This document shows positions 40,297 through 48,679 of a stretch of DNA of 48,679 bases, in pieces. The notes below the pieces were generated by a model. It was not told the DNA's origin and did not search any database. It saw nothing but the letters and a program-made list of their open reading frames with translations. Position 1 is the stretch's first letter; each line of letters begins with the position of its first letter. Position numbers and translations under genes: made by a program. Origin of the DNA: Verrucomicrobiaceae bacterium (GTDB lineage: Bacteria; Verrucomicrobiota; Verrucomicrobiia; Verrucomicrobiales; Verrucomicrobiaceae); NCBI GenBank assembly GCA_016795375.1, contig JAEUHJ010000086.1, positions 1 through 48,679 of the forward strand, in the 5' to 3' direction.

Positions 40297-43200
40297 ATGT
40301 ATTTGAAAAGCCTCACCCTTCACGGCTTCAAGTCCTTCGCCGACAAGACGCATTTTGAATTTCACAAAGGTGTGACCGGCATCGTCGGCCCCAATGGCTG
40401 CGGCAAGTCGAACGTCGTCGATGCCATCCGCTGGGTGCTCGGCGAAACCTCCGCGAAAGCTCTCCGCGGCGATGAAATGGCGGACGTCATCTTCAACGGC
40501 ACCGACAAGCGCAAACCTGTCGGCCTTGCCGAAGTCACGCTGACCATGGCCGACTGCGAGCAGGCGCTGAATGTCGATTTCAACGAAGTCTCGCTCACCC
40601 GTCGTGTGTACCGTGACGGTAAAAGCGAATACCGTCTCAACAACACCGTCTGCCGCCTCAAGGACATCCACGACCTCATCGCCGGCACCGGCATCGGCCG
40701 CGCGGCCTACTCCATCATGGCGCAGGGGCAGATCGACATGCTCCTCAGCTCGAAGCCAGAGGACCGCCGCACGGTGTTCGAGGAGGCCGCCGGCATCACC
40801 AAGTTCAAATCGCAGAAAAAAGAAGCGCTGCGCAAACTCGAATACACCGAGGCCAATCTCCTCCGCGTCGCCGACATCATCGCCGAGGTGAAGCGCCAGA
40901 TGGGCAGCCTCCAGCGCCAGGCCGCGAAGGCACGCCGCTACCAGGCATTGCTCGAAGACACGCGTCTTCTGGACACTCATCTGGCGCACAAGCAATACAC
41001 CGAGTTCTCCGGTGAGAAATCCGAGATCGAAAACCAGGCGCGCATGCTCACCACGCAGCTCGACGAGGTGCGGCGCAATCTCCACACCAGCGAGGCGGAG
41101 GCCGCGCAGACGCGCGAGGCCTATCACGCCATCGAATCTCAAATCAGCCAGCTCCGCCAGCAGATGCAGGAGCTGCGTTCGCAGATGCAGAGCGCCGAGG
41201 GCCGCATCGGCTTCAACAAGGAACGCAACGAGGAGCTCGAAGGCCGCATCAAGCAGAACGACGAGCAGATCGCCTCCAGCCAGCAGCTCATCGACGAGGC
41301 GCGCCGTGACATGGCCATCGCCGACGAGCAGGTGCTCGCGATCCGGGCGAACATCGGGACACGCCAGCAGGCGGTGAACGAGCACTCCAGCCAGCATCAG
41401 AGCATCCTCCCCGAACGTGGACGGCTCGAAGGCGACCGCCGCACCGTGCGTGAGTCCATCCGCCAGTTTGAAGGCCGGATCGCCGCCTCCGAGGCGCGCG
41501 CGCAAAGCCTGACGAATCAAATCAGCGCCGACCGCCAGCGCCATGAGACGCTGGGCCGTGAACATCAGGCCGCCGCGCAGGCAAAGGAGGCCAGCCAGAT
41601 CGAATACGACGAATTGCAGCGTCAGATCCACGAGATCGAGGAGACGCGCAACGAACTCGACGAGAAGGCCAAGGAATGCGCCCGTCAGATCATCGAAAAG
41701 CGCCGCCAGCGCGACGCGATCCATCAGGAATTGAACGAACTCCAGCGCAGCGCCACGCAGCGCAAGTCGCGCCTTGAGGTGATCGAGCAGCTCCTGCAAA
41801 AGGGCGAAGGGCTGCCCGAAGGCACGCAGAGCGTGCTGCGCGGCCTCGACAATCCCGAAGTCTATTCCACCGGCGTGCGCGGCCTCCTCGCCTCCAGCAT
41901 CGAGGTGACGGAAGCCGCCTTCATTCCCGCCGTCGAAGCCGCCTTGCGCGATCACTTGCAGGCCGTGCTGCTCACCGAAAGCGAGCTCGCCGCGCAGATT
42001 GTTGACCGCCTCAACGATCACAAGATGGGCCGGGCGACGCTGTTCCCGCAGGACTTCTGCAACCTGCACCGCAACGGCGACCGCGAGCTGATGCCCGCAG
42101 GCGCCATCGCCTGGGCCACGGACAAGGTGCGCGTCAAAACCGGCGTGCAGAGCCTCATCGACCACCTGCTGCACAATGTGCTCGTTGTGGATGACATGCA
42201 CACCGCGCTGCGCCTGAAGCGCGAGATGCCGCACCTCGCCATCGCCACCATGCGGGGTGAATTCATCTCCACCGACGGCATCATCTACGGCGGCGTGTCA
42301 AAGCAGGAGGAATCCTCCACACTGCGCCGAGAGGCCGAGGTGCGCCAGCTCCGCGCCGAGGTCGAGTCGCTCGATTCCCGGCTCCTGGAGAAAGAAGAGA
42401 CGCTCACGCAGATCAGCGCGCAGCTCGATGACCAGCAGCGCGAGGAAATCACCCTGCGCGAACAGAGCCAGCGCGCCCGCGAAGGCTTCTCCCAGCTCCA
42501 GGGCAAGACCTCCGTCATCCAGCGTGCCCTCCAGCAGGCCGTGGCGAAGCTGGAAAGCGTCGAATGGGACCGCGCGCAGATCGACGGCCGCATCGGCGGC
42601 TCCGAAAGCCAGATCACCCAGATGCGCGAGGCCGCCGCCATCGCGCTGGAGCAGCTCGAAAGCTCGCGCGTCCGTGAGGGCGAGCTGGAGGTCGAGATGG
42701 AGTCATTCCTCCGCCGCGAACTCGAGTCCAGCGAACGTCTCAACGAGCTGCGCACCTCGCTCGCCCTTGAGCAGAGCGCCCTCCAGTCCCTCGAACGCCA
42801 GAAAGCGCCGATGGCCTCGCGTTTGCACGAGCTGCAGACCGGCCTGGACCGCTACGACCAGGAGATCAACACCTGGCGCATGCGCATCAGCCAGAGCGAG
42901 GCCGAAAACTCCCGCCTCAACGAGCAGATCGAGTCCCAGCGTGGCGCGGTCGGCTCCATCGAGGATCACCTCAACTCGAAGAGCGACGAACGCGCCGCCT
43001 TCTTTGAAAAAGTCTCCGAACTGGAGACCCGCCTCGTCAGCCTGCGCCAGAGCTACAACGGGCTCAATGAATCCCGCAACCGCGCCGAGGTGCAGCTCAC
43101 GCGTGTCGATCTGCGCCTCGAAAACCTCATCAACCAGGTGCAGGAGCGTTACAGCTTCCACATTGATGCTTTCGAGCCGGACTACCATGTGCTCATGGTC

Positions 43201-44262
43201 ACCATCGAGGAGCAGAAAAAAGCCCGCAGCCGTGGCAAACGCGGGGTGGCCAATGCCGCCGAGTCCGATGGCAGCGACACCAGCGAACAGCCGGCCGTGT
43301 CTGAGTGTGAACCGCCCGCCGAAGCATCTGAGACTGCCGAAACGGAGGAGAAACCGGAAGTCCGCGCCATCTCCAACCGCGACGACGACGAGGTTGACAT
43401 CGACGATGTCGTCGTACCCGGCCAGGAGGCCGAGCCGGACTGGGCCTTCGTCATGGAGGTCGTCTATGAGCTGCGTCAGAAGCTCGAAGGCATCGGCCCC
43501 GTGAACCTCGACGCCATTCAAGAATTTGAAGAGCTCGAAGAACGTCACAACTTCCTCGAAACGCAGCACGGCGACCTCGTGAAGTCGAAGGAGGAGCTGC
43601 TGCAGGTCATCGCCAAGATCAACGAGACCACCAAGACGATGTTCAGCGAGACCTTCCAGCTCGTGCGGAACTACTTCCAGAACAACTTCAAGGAGCTCTT
43701 CGGCCCGCAGGCCAAGGCCGACCTCATGCTCATCGACGAGGGGGATCCGCTGGAGTCGGGCATCGAGATCATCGCCAAGCCGCCGGGCAAGAAATTGCAG
43801 ACCATCAGCCTGCTTTCCGGCGGCGAACGCAGCATGACCGCCGTGGCGCTGCTGTTCTCCATCTATCAGGTGAAGCCCAGCCCGTTCTGCGTGCTCGACG
43901 AGCTGGACGCCCCGCTCGACGAGACGAACATCGGCCGCTTCCTCAAGATGCTGGACAATTTCATCGACAACTCGCAGTTCATCATCGTCACGCACAACAA
44001 GCGCACCATGAGCCGCGCGGACGTGATCTACGGCGTGACGATGCAGGAGTTCGGCGTCAGCAAGCCTGTCGGCGTCCGCATGACGACCGAGGACACCCGC
44101 ACGCTGAAGAAGTCCGACCAGGAACTCGCCCTCGATGCACCGGTCACGCCCAAACGCGATGTCAGCGACGAGGAGGATCCCGCCAACGAACTCGACGCCG
44201 AGCAGCAGCGCCTGACCGCCATCGAGGAGCGGGAGGAGCAGACACCCGCCGCGCTGGTGTGA
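40297..44262 (+). CDS. smc: Chromosome partition protein SMC, with an acidic insert
   Basis: 1321 residues against the usual 1150-1200. The Walker A GPNGCGKSN is at residues 31-39, in KGVTGIVGPNGCGKSN. Coiled coil runs from about 165 to 510, the hinge is about 515-690, and a second coiled coil follows. The C-terminal head shows the ABC signature LLSGGERSMTAVALL near 1173 and Walker B FCVLDELDAPLDE near 1198. The extra length comes from an acidic, Ser/Glu/Asp-rich segment of about 80 residues at about 970-1055 (SDGSDTSEQPAVSECEPPAE, then RDDDEVDIDDVVVPGQEAEP) in the head-proximal arm, plus a 60-residue acidic C-terminal tail after VRMTTEDTRTLKKS. SMC with ScpA/ScpB condenses and segregates the chromosome. 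The frame is open upstream but homology starts at the ATG at 40297. Confidence 0.95.
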   Translation: MYLKSLTLHGFKSFADKTHFEFHKGVTGIVGPNGCGKSNVVDAIRWVLGETSAKALRGDEMADVIFNGTDKRKPVGLAEVTLTMADCEQALNVDFNEVSLTRRVYRDGKSEYRLNNTVCRLKDIHDLIAGTGIGRAAYSIMAQGQIDMLLSSKPEDRRTVFEEAAGITKFKSQKKEALRKLEYTEANLLRVADIIAEVKRQMGSLQRQAAKARRYQALLEDTRLLDTHLAHKQYTEFSGEKSEIENQARMLTTQLDEVRRNLHTSEAEAAQTREAYHAIESQISQLRQQMQELRSQMQSAEGRIGFNKERNEELEGRIKQNDEQIASSQQLIDEARRDMAIADEQVLAIRANIGTRQQAVNEHSSQHQSILPERGRLEGDRRTVRESIRQFEGRIAASEARAQSLTNQISADRQRHETLGREHQAAAQAKEASQIEYDELQRQIHEIEETRNELDEKAKECARQIIEKRRQRDAIHQELNELQRSATQRKSRLEVIEQLLQKGEGLPEGTQSVLRGLDNPEVYSTGVRGLLASSIEVTEAAFIPAVEAALRDHLQAVLLTESELAAQIVDRLNDHKMGRATLFPQDFCNLHRNGDRELMPAGAIAWATDKVRVKTGVQSLIDHLLHNVLVVDDMHTALRLKREMPHLAIATMRGEFISTDGIIYGGVSKQEESSTLRREAEVRQLRAEVESLDSRLLEKEETLTQISAQLDDQQREEITLREQSQRAREGFSQLQGKTSVIQRALQQAVAKLESVEWDRAQIDGRIGGSESQITQMREAAAIALEQLESSRVREGELEVEMESFLRRELESSERLNELRTSLALEQSALQSLERQKAPMASRLHELQTGLDRYDQEINTWRMRISQSEAENSRLNEQIESQRGAVGSIEDHLNSKSDERAAFFEKVSELETRLVSLRQSYNGLNESRNRAEVQLTRVDLRLENLINQVQERYSFHIDAFEPDYHVLMVTIEEQKKARSRGKRGVANAAESDGSDTSEQPAVSECEPPAEASETAETEEKPEVRAISNRDDDEVDIDDVVVPGQEAEPDWAFVMEVVYELRQKLEGIGPVNLDAIQEFEELEERHNFLETQHGDLVKSKEELLQVIAKINETTKTMFSETFQLVRNYFQNNFKELFGPQAKADLMLIDEGDPLESGIEIIAKPPGKKLQTISLLSGGERSMTAVALLFSIYQVKPSPFCVLDELDAPLDETNIGRFLKMLDNFIDNSQFIIVTHNKRTMSRADVIYGVTMQEFGVSKPVGVRMTTEDTRTLKKSDQELALDAPVTPKRDVSDEEDPANELDAEQQRLTAIEEREEQTPAALV

Positions 44263-44421
44263 TCGTTTTGAGGCGAAAGCGCCCCCAGCCGCTCTCCCGG
44301 AACTGAAAGCCTTGTTGTCGAACGGGCGTCGGAGCGTGAGAAACGCATTTCCCCGTCCCACACAGTCCTTGCGTGAGTGGCCGCACGCCCTACACTCGGC
44401 GCTTCTCAAAAAGCCCCACGC

Positions 44422-45501
44422 ATGAGCAACCACGTCAAACTTTACATTCCCGGCCCCATCGAAGTCAGCCCTGACACCTACGCGGCGATGTCCTCGCCGA
44501 TGATGGGGCACCGCGGCAAGGGATTCCAGGATCTGTATGCCGAAATCCAGCCGATGCTGCAGACGCTGTTCGGCACGAAGGGACTGGTGTTCCTGAGCAC
44601 ATCCTCGGCCTTTGGCATCATGGAGGGCTGCATCCGCAACCTGGTGGCCAAAAAGGTGCTCAACTGCTGCAACGGCGCGTTCGCGGACAAGTGGCACGAC
44701 GTGTCGAAGCGCTGCGGCAAGCAGGCCGAAGCCTACACCGTGGACTGGGGCAAGCCCGTCATGGCCGACGAGATCGACAAGCGTCTCGCCACCGGCGAGT
44801 TCGACGCGGTGACCTTCATCCACAACGAGACCTCCACCGGCGTGCTCAGCCCGATCACGGAGATCGCCGCGCTCAAGAAGAAGTATCCGGACGTGATGTT
44901 CATCACGGACTCGGTGTCCGGTTTCACCACCGTGCCGGTGAATTTCAACGAACTCGGCCTCGATGTCCTGCTCACGGGCAGCCAGAAGGCCTTCGCGCTG
45001 CCTCCGGGACTGGCGCTGTTCACCGCTTCGGACGCAGCCTTTGCCCGCGCGGCGACGATCGCCGACCGCGGCTACTACTTCGACTTCCTGGAGTTCAAAG
45101 CGAACGGCGAGAAGAGCATGACGCCCTCCACGCCGTGCATCTCGCTGATCTACGGCCTGCGTCATCAGCTCAGGAAGATGATGGCCGAGGGCCTCGACAA
45201 CCGCTACGCGCGTCACGCCAAGCTCAACGGCATGGTGCATGACTGGGTGATCCGCCACGGCTTCGAGTTCTTCGCGCCGGAAGGTTATCGCTCGAAGGCG
45301 TTGACCTGCGTGTCGAACAACAAGGGCATCGACGTCGCGGCGCTGATCGCGTTGTTGAAGAAGAATCACTCGCTCATCATCGACGGCGGCTACGGCAAGC
45401 TGAAGGGCAAGACCTTCCGCATCTCGAACATGGGCGACGAGACTGAGGCCAGCATCGGCGCGGTCATCGCCGCGCTGGACGACAGCCTCGCGAAGCTGTG
45501 A
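44422..45501 (+). CDS. Class V aminotransferase (alanine-glyoxylate / serine-pyruvate type)
   Basis: 359 residues. PLP-dependent enzyme. VKLYIPGPIEVSPDTYAAMS and the MMGHRGKGFQDLYAE block are the usual N-terminus of this subgroup. FLSTSSAFGIMEGCIRNLVA binds the PLP phosphate. FIHNETSTGVLSPITEIAAL and MFITDSVSGFTTVPVNFNEL precede the catalytic lysine in LLTGSQKAFALPPGLALF. The C-terminal domain ends with FRISNMGDETEASIGAVIAA. Activity on serine, alanine or glyoxylate cannot be separated by sequence alone; in some bacteria related enzymes serve as phosphoserine aminotransferases, but no serA is adjacent. The ATG at 44422 begins the conserved block. Confidence 0.9.
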   Translation: MSNHVKLYIPGPIEVSPDTYAAMSSPMMGHRGKGFQDLYAEIQPMLQTLFGTKGLVFLSTSSAFGIMEGCIRNLVAKKVLNCCNGAFADKWHDVSKRCGKQAEAYTVDWGKPVMADEIDKRLATGEFDAVTFIHNETSTGVLSPITEIAALKKKYPDVMFITDSVSGFTTVPVNFNELGLDVLLTGSQKAFALPPGLALFTASDAAFARAATIADRGYYFDFLEFKANGEKSMTPSTPCISLIYGLRHQLRKMMAEGLDNRYARHAKLNGMVHDWVIRHGFEFFAPEGYRSKALTCVSNNKGIDVAALIALLKKNHSLIIDGGYGKLKGKTFRISNMGDETEASIGAVIAALDDSLAKL

Positions 45502-45574
45502 TCCGGCCGCTTTTCGCGGATTAATTCGAGCAGGTTTGAATCCAGGCACACTTTCAGGCGTTCTACCTCCCATC

Positions 45575-46837
45575 ATGGTCCAGACCATCCGCGCCCTGCT
45601 TCCCCTCATCATCCTGGCCGCCTGTGGCTGGGGCATGTGGTGGCTGGTCACGCACAAACCGGAGATGGCGGTGATGGAAACGAAGCCGGTGCTGGTGACG
45701 GTGGAGGGAGTGACCTTGAAAAAAACGAACTTCCCGGTGCGCGTGTCCTCCCAGGGAACGGTGCAGCCGCGCACCCGCAGCACCTTGGTGCCGGAAGTGG
45801 CGGGCATGATCGTGGAGGTGGGGCCGTCGTTCAGGCCTGGCGGCTTTTTTGATAAAGGCGAGGTGCTGGTAAAGCTGGATCCTGTGGATTACGAGACCGC
45901 CGTGACGACCGCGAAGGCAGACGTGGCATTGGCGAAAGTGACCCTCGCCGAGGAAAATGCGAAGGCCGAGCAGGCGCTGGAAAACTGGAAGGCGCTGGGA
46001 CGGCAGGGAACGCCTGGTGAACTCGTCTCCCGCGCGCCGCAGGTCGCTCGCGCCAAGGCCGACGTGGCCTCCGCCGAGGCGCGCGTGGTCAAAGCCGGGC
46101 GCGACACTCAGCGCACGATCATCCGTGCGCCCTACGCCGGGCAGGTGCTGGAACAGGCCGTCGATGTCGGCCAGTATGTGAGCCAGGGCACCACTTTGGG
46201 CCGCATTTTTGCCACCGATTTCGTCGAAGTGCGCCTGCCGCTGCCAGAGCGCGAAAGCCAGCATGTGCAACTGCCGGAGCATTACCGCGATGTCGGCGGG
46301 GCAGCGCCCGCCGCGAAAGTCCGCCTGCGCAGCACCACCGCCGGCAGGACGGTGAGCTGGGAAGGGCGCCTCGTGCGTGTGGAGAGCGCGCTGGACACCG
46401 AGACACGCCAGAGCACCGCCGTGGCGCAAATCGACAATCCCTTCTCAAAACGTGCGGATGGCGCGCCGCCGCTGAAAATCGGCCAGTTCATCGAGGCCGA
46501 GATCGAAGGCGACGCGCTGGAGGATGTTTTCATCATTCCACGAGCCGCCGTGCGGGCGGGCGATGAGATCATCCTCATCACGGCGCAGAAAACGCTCCGG
46601 CGCATGTTTGTGGAGCCCGTCTTCGGCACGGAGAAGCAGATCGTCGTCTCCGCGAAATCCGCCAAGGCTCCGAAGGAGGGCGACGTGCTCTGCCTCACCC
46701 CCATCCCCTTCCCCGCCGACGGTGCCCGCGTGAACGCGGTGATCGACGGCGTGCCTCCTTCCGAAAACATGGCCGACCGGAAGAAGCCGGAAAAAAAAGC
46801 GGCGATGGTGATGCCTGCGACAAAGCCCCTGCCGTGA
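45575..46837 (+). CDS. RND-efflux membrane-fusion (adaptor) protein
   Basis: 420 residues from the ATG at 45575; the longer frame from 45536 starts at TTG and is less likely. Adaptor proteins join an inner-membrane RND pump to an outer-membrane channel. The N-terminal helix IRALLPLIILAACGWGMWWL could be a membrane anchor, or the LAAC a lipobox. The lipoyl half-motif GTVQPRTRSTLVPEVAGMIV, the coiled-coil hairpin (ALAKVTLAEENAKAEQALEN) and the second half TIIRAPYAGQVLEQAVDVGQ are clear, followed by beta-barrel and membrane-proximal domains. No RND pump gene follows in this window; the next gene is unrelated. The C-terminal 30 residues are a basic, Met-rich tail. Confidence 0.88.
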   Translation: MVQTIRALLPLIILAACGWGMWWLVTHKPEMAVMETKPVLVTVEGVTLKKTNFPVRVSSQGTVQPRTRSTLVPEVAGMIVEVGPSFRPGGFFDKGEVLVKLDPVDYETAVTTAKADVALAKVTLAEENAKAEQALENWKALGRQGTPGELVSRAPQVARAKADVASAEARVVKAGRDTQRTIIRAPYAGQVLEQAVDVGQYVSQGTTLGRIFATDFVEVRLPLPERESQHVQLPEHYRDVGGAAPAAKVRLRSTTAGRTVSWEGRLVRVESALDTETRQSTAVAQIDNPFSKRADGAPPLKIGQFIEAEIEGDALEDVFIIPRAAVRAGDEIILITAQKTLRRMFVEPVFGTEKQIVVSAKSAKAPKEGDVLCLTPIPFPADGARVNAVIDGVPPSENMADRKKPEKKAAMVMPATKPLP

Positions 46838-46914
46838 CATGGCGGCAAGCAAGGTCATGCCTTGCGCAAGATCGGCGGGGAATCAGAAGCGGGCTTGTGC
46901 GTTGATCCGGCGTC

Positions 46915-48093
46915 ATGATCAATCTCACCCGCCTTTACTGTGATGTCGCCCAGCCCATGGATCACCTGCGCTATGGCCGCGGTCACGGATCGCCCGCGTC
47001 CGCCGCTGAACGCCGTCCGATTGTCGTCTGGAACATCACCCGCCGCTGCAATTTGAAATGCGTGCACTGCTACCAGGATTCGGACTCGAAATTCTATCCC
47101 GGCGAGCTCTCCTGGGAGCAGTGTCAGGCGGTCGTGGACGACCTCGCGGACTACAAGGTGCCCGCACTGCTGCTCTCCGGCGGCGAACCAACGATTCATC
47201 CAAAGTTTTTTGAACTGGCCGAATACGCCACCGGCAAGGGACTGCGCCTCACACTTTCCACCAATGGCACGCTGATCAATCCCGAATGGGCACGGCGCAT
47301 CAAGGACATCGGCTTTTCCTACGTCGGCATCTCGCTCGATGGCATGGGCGCGACGCATGACCACTTCCGCGGCAAAGTGGGCGCTTTCGACAAGGCGGTG
47401 GCCGCCTTCCGCAACTGCAAGGCCGTCGGCCAGAAGGTCGGCCTGCGCCTCACGCTCTCGCGTCACACGATCGCCGATCTCGACGGCATCCTCAGCTTCA
47501 TCGAGCGCGAGGACATCGACCGCGTGTGCTTCTACCACCTCGTTTACAGCGGTCGCGGCGCCGGGCTGATGGAGGTGCCTCATGAGGAAACACGCGGAGC
47601 CATTGACAAGATCCTCGACCGCACGGCCGCATGGGCCGCGAGCGGCAAGCCGCGCGAGGTTTTGACCGTCGATCAGCCCGTGGACGGCCCCTACCTCTAC
47701 ATGCGCCTGAAACGCGAGAATCCCGAACGCGCCGAGCGTGCGATGGAGCTGCTCAACTGGAACGGCGGCGGCACCCACGGCAGCGGCACCGGCCTGAGCA
47801 ACATCGACACCCAGGGCAATGTGCATCCCGACCAGTTCTGGCACGAGCTCACGCTCGGAAACGTGAAGGAACGCAAGTTCAGCGACATCTGGAGCAACCG
47901 CGACAACACCACACTCAACGCGCTGCGCGAACGCAACGGTCACCTCACCGGCAAGTGCGCGAGCTGCCGTTTTCTCAATGTCTGCGGCGGCGGTTTTCGA
48001 GTGCGTGCCTTGCAAATGACCGGCGACCTGTGGGCCCCTGACCCTTCCTGCTATCTCAACGAGCAGGAGAGAAGCCAGTTGCTGGCCGCGTGA
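46915..48093 (+). CDS. Radical SAM/SPASM protein resembling AhbC/NirJ
   Basis: 392 residues. The start MINLTRLYCDVAQPMDHLRY is like that of AhbC and NirJ, enzymes that alter siroheme-derived side chains (alternative haem b and haem d1 routes). The radical SAM cluster motif CNLKCVHC is at residues 44-51, in VVWNITRRCNLKCVHCYQDS, with LLLSGGEPTIHPK after it. The C-terminal SPASM region (GKCASCRFLNVCGGGFRVRA, with further Cys in DPSCYLNEQERS) would hold an auxiliary [4Fe-4S] cluster. YVGISLDGMGATHDHFRG is also typical. The overall family is secure. The haem role is inferred from the N-terminus and should not be taken as shown; no other haem gene lies nearby. Confidence 0.75.
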   Translation: MINLTRLYCDVAQPMDHLRYGRGHGSPASAAERRPIVVWNITRRCNLKCVHCYQDSDSKFYPGELSWEQCQAVVDDLADYKVPALLLSGGEPTIHPKFFELAEYATGKGLRLTLSTNGTLINPEWARRIKDIGFSYVGISLDGMGATHDHFRGKVGAFDKAVAAFRNCKAVGQKVGLRLTLSRHTIADLDGILSFIEREDIDRVCFYHLVYSGRGAGLMEVPHEETRGAIDKILDRTAAWAASGKPREVLTVDQPVDGPYLYMRLKRENPERAERAMELLNWNGGGTHGSGTGLSNIDTQGNVHPDQFWHELTLGNVKERKFSDIWSNRDNTTLNALRERNGHLTGKCASCRFLNVCGGGFRVRALQMTGDLWAPDPSCYLNEQERSQLLAA

Positions 48094-48258
48094 GCGGCTA
48101 CTCAGTCTGGTCGATATGATAATTCGCCTGATGATAGGCTGAGCAAAGATTTTGCCCATCGGAAGCCTTGCTCCAGGAGAACAATCCTGACAGCATGGGC
48201 TGCATCTGCATGATGCCGGTGCATCGTGCCAACGTCACCACCTTCATCTGCCCTCACC

Positions 48259-48679
48259 ATGAATGCCTCACGTTGCCTTTCTCTCCGGATCATCGGCATG
48301 TGCCTGCCGCTGGTGACTCCGCTGCTCCTGACCCAATGCTCCATGCCCCCGCGACAGGCATGGCACTACATCCAGACTCGCGGACTGCTGAACTACTGGC
48401 AATACGCCTCACAGCATGCCTCCCCGCCCTTCCGCTCCGGCCTTTCGCACAGTGTGCCGCGTTATGCGACGACGAATCGCAGTCTCAACGTGCCGCGCCA
48501 CGACTACCGCCCATCCAGCACTTGGTCCCCGCTCCAGGACTATGGCCGGGCTCCCTACAGCTACTCACAAAACCGTTACTATGAGCAGGGGCCTGCCCCC
48601 ATGCGCTCCAGCAACACATACGCTTCACCTCCATCTCGCCCGCAATCCGACGACAGGCCGCCGCGCATCACCATGCCAG
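48259..48679 (+). CDS. Lipoprotein of unknown function, 5' part (cut by window edge)
   Basis: 140 codons are visible, with no stop before the edge. The N-terminus (MNASRCLSLRIIGMCLPLVT, then PLLLTQCSM) has a lipobox LLTQC, so the product should be an envelope lipoprotein. After it, the sequence is rich in Tyr, Ser, Pro and Arg (HYIQTRGLLNYWQYASQHAS, RHDYRPSSTWSPLQDYGRAP) and looks disordered. I recognise no family. There is no Shine-Dalgarno sequence. It is the same strand as the radical SAM gene, 165 bp downstream. The gap shows no promoter I can defend. Confidence 0.65.
   Translation, partial: MNASRCLSLRIIGMCLPLVTPLLLTQCSMPPRQAWHYIQTRGLLNYWQYASQHASPPFRSGLSHSVPRYATTNRSLNVPRHDYRPSSTWSPLQDYGRAPYSYSQNRYYEQGPAPMRSSNTYASPPSRPQSDDRPPRITMP

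Noticed and set aside
40171..42234. A 687-codon minus-strand frame opposite the smc 5' half
   Set aside because: It has no motif, and the opposite strand encodes the SMC Walker A and hinge.
42703..45807. A 1034-codon minus-strand open frame opposite smc and the aminotransferase gene
   Set aside because: It lies across two well-supported genes on the other strand, contains no family motif and is explained by high GC and codon bias.

Overview
This window looks like a chromosomal stretch from a high-GC member of the Verrucomicrobiota, most like the Verrucomicrobiaceae / Prosthecobacter group. The pointers are a DUF1501 plus DUF1549/DUF1553 secreted pair, planctomycete-type cytochrome domains fused to a formylglycine-enzyme fold, a DUF5117/DUF4953-type zinc protease, and an EF-P with an unusual loop. 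Genes are dense on both strands. Most start codons lack a clear Shine-Dalgarno sequence. I saw no rRNA, tRNA, CRISPR array or prophage. The taxonomic call is an inference from family content, not a database search.

Layout. 1-9526 is mostly minus strand: the 5' part of dxs, xseB, the DUF1501 and DUF1549/1553 pair ending at a strong intrinsic terminator, a serine carboxypeptidase, a lysine 2,3-aminomutase, pheA and scpB. 9785-19104 is plus strand: a secreted zinc protease, an M50-like membrane protease, then xseA tightly coupled to three related secreted proteins of unknown function and a polysaccharide deacetylase lipoprotein. efp follows on the minus strand. 19776-20247 has no intact gene. 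It holds a GAG/GAC-rich tract, a broken gene end and a REP-like palindrome. 20248-23727 (minus) is a large single-chain restriction-methyltransferase with a REPIN-like double palindrome embedded in frame and a lower-GC specificity region.

From 23849 the plus strand carries a NupC nucleoside transporter, a Gfo/Idh/MocA oxidoreductase, a sugar-nucleotide epimerase, a membrane protein fused to a spermidine synthase, dus, a cytochrome/FGE fusion, an MFS transporter, marR with a promoter and operator that can be read directly, a laccase-domain protein, ispE, a ThiF-like E1 enzyme, a long smc, a class V aminotransferase, an RND-type adaptor, an AhbC/NirJ-like radical SAM enzyme and the start of a lipoprotein gene. 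On the minus strand, 26591-27708 holds a proline-rich membrane protein and a possible 27-residue membrane peptide.

How they fit together. dxs and ispE are both steps of the MEP isoprenoid pathway. smc and scpB serve chromosome condensation, and xseA and xseB form exonuclease VII although they sit about 12.5 kb apart. The least explained unit is the coupled block 14799-19104. The most unusual DNA structure is the REPIN-like element at 20757-20834, supported by two other REP-like hairpins at 20218-20237 and 7634-7654.
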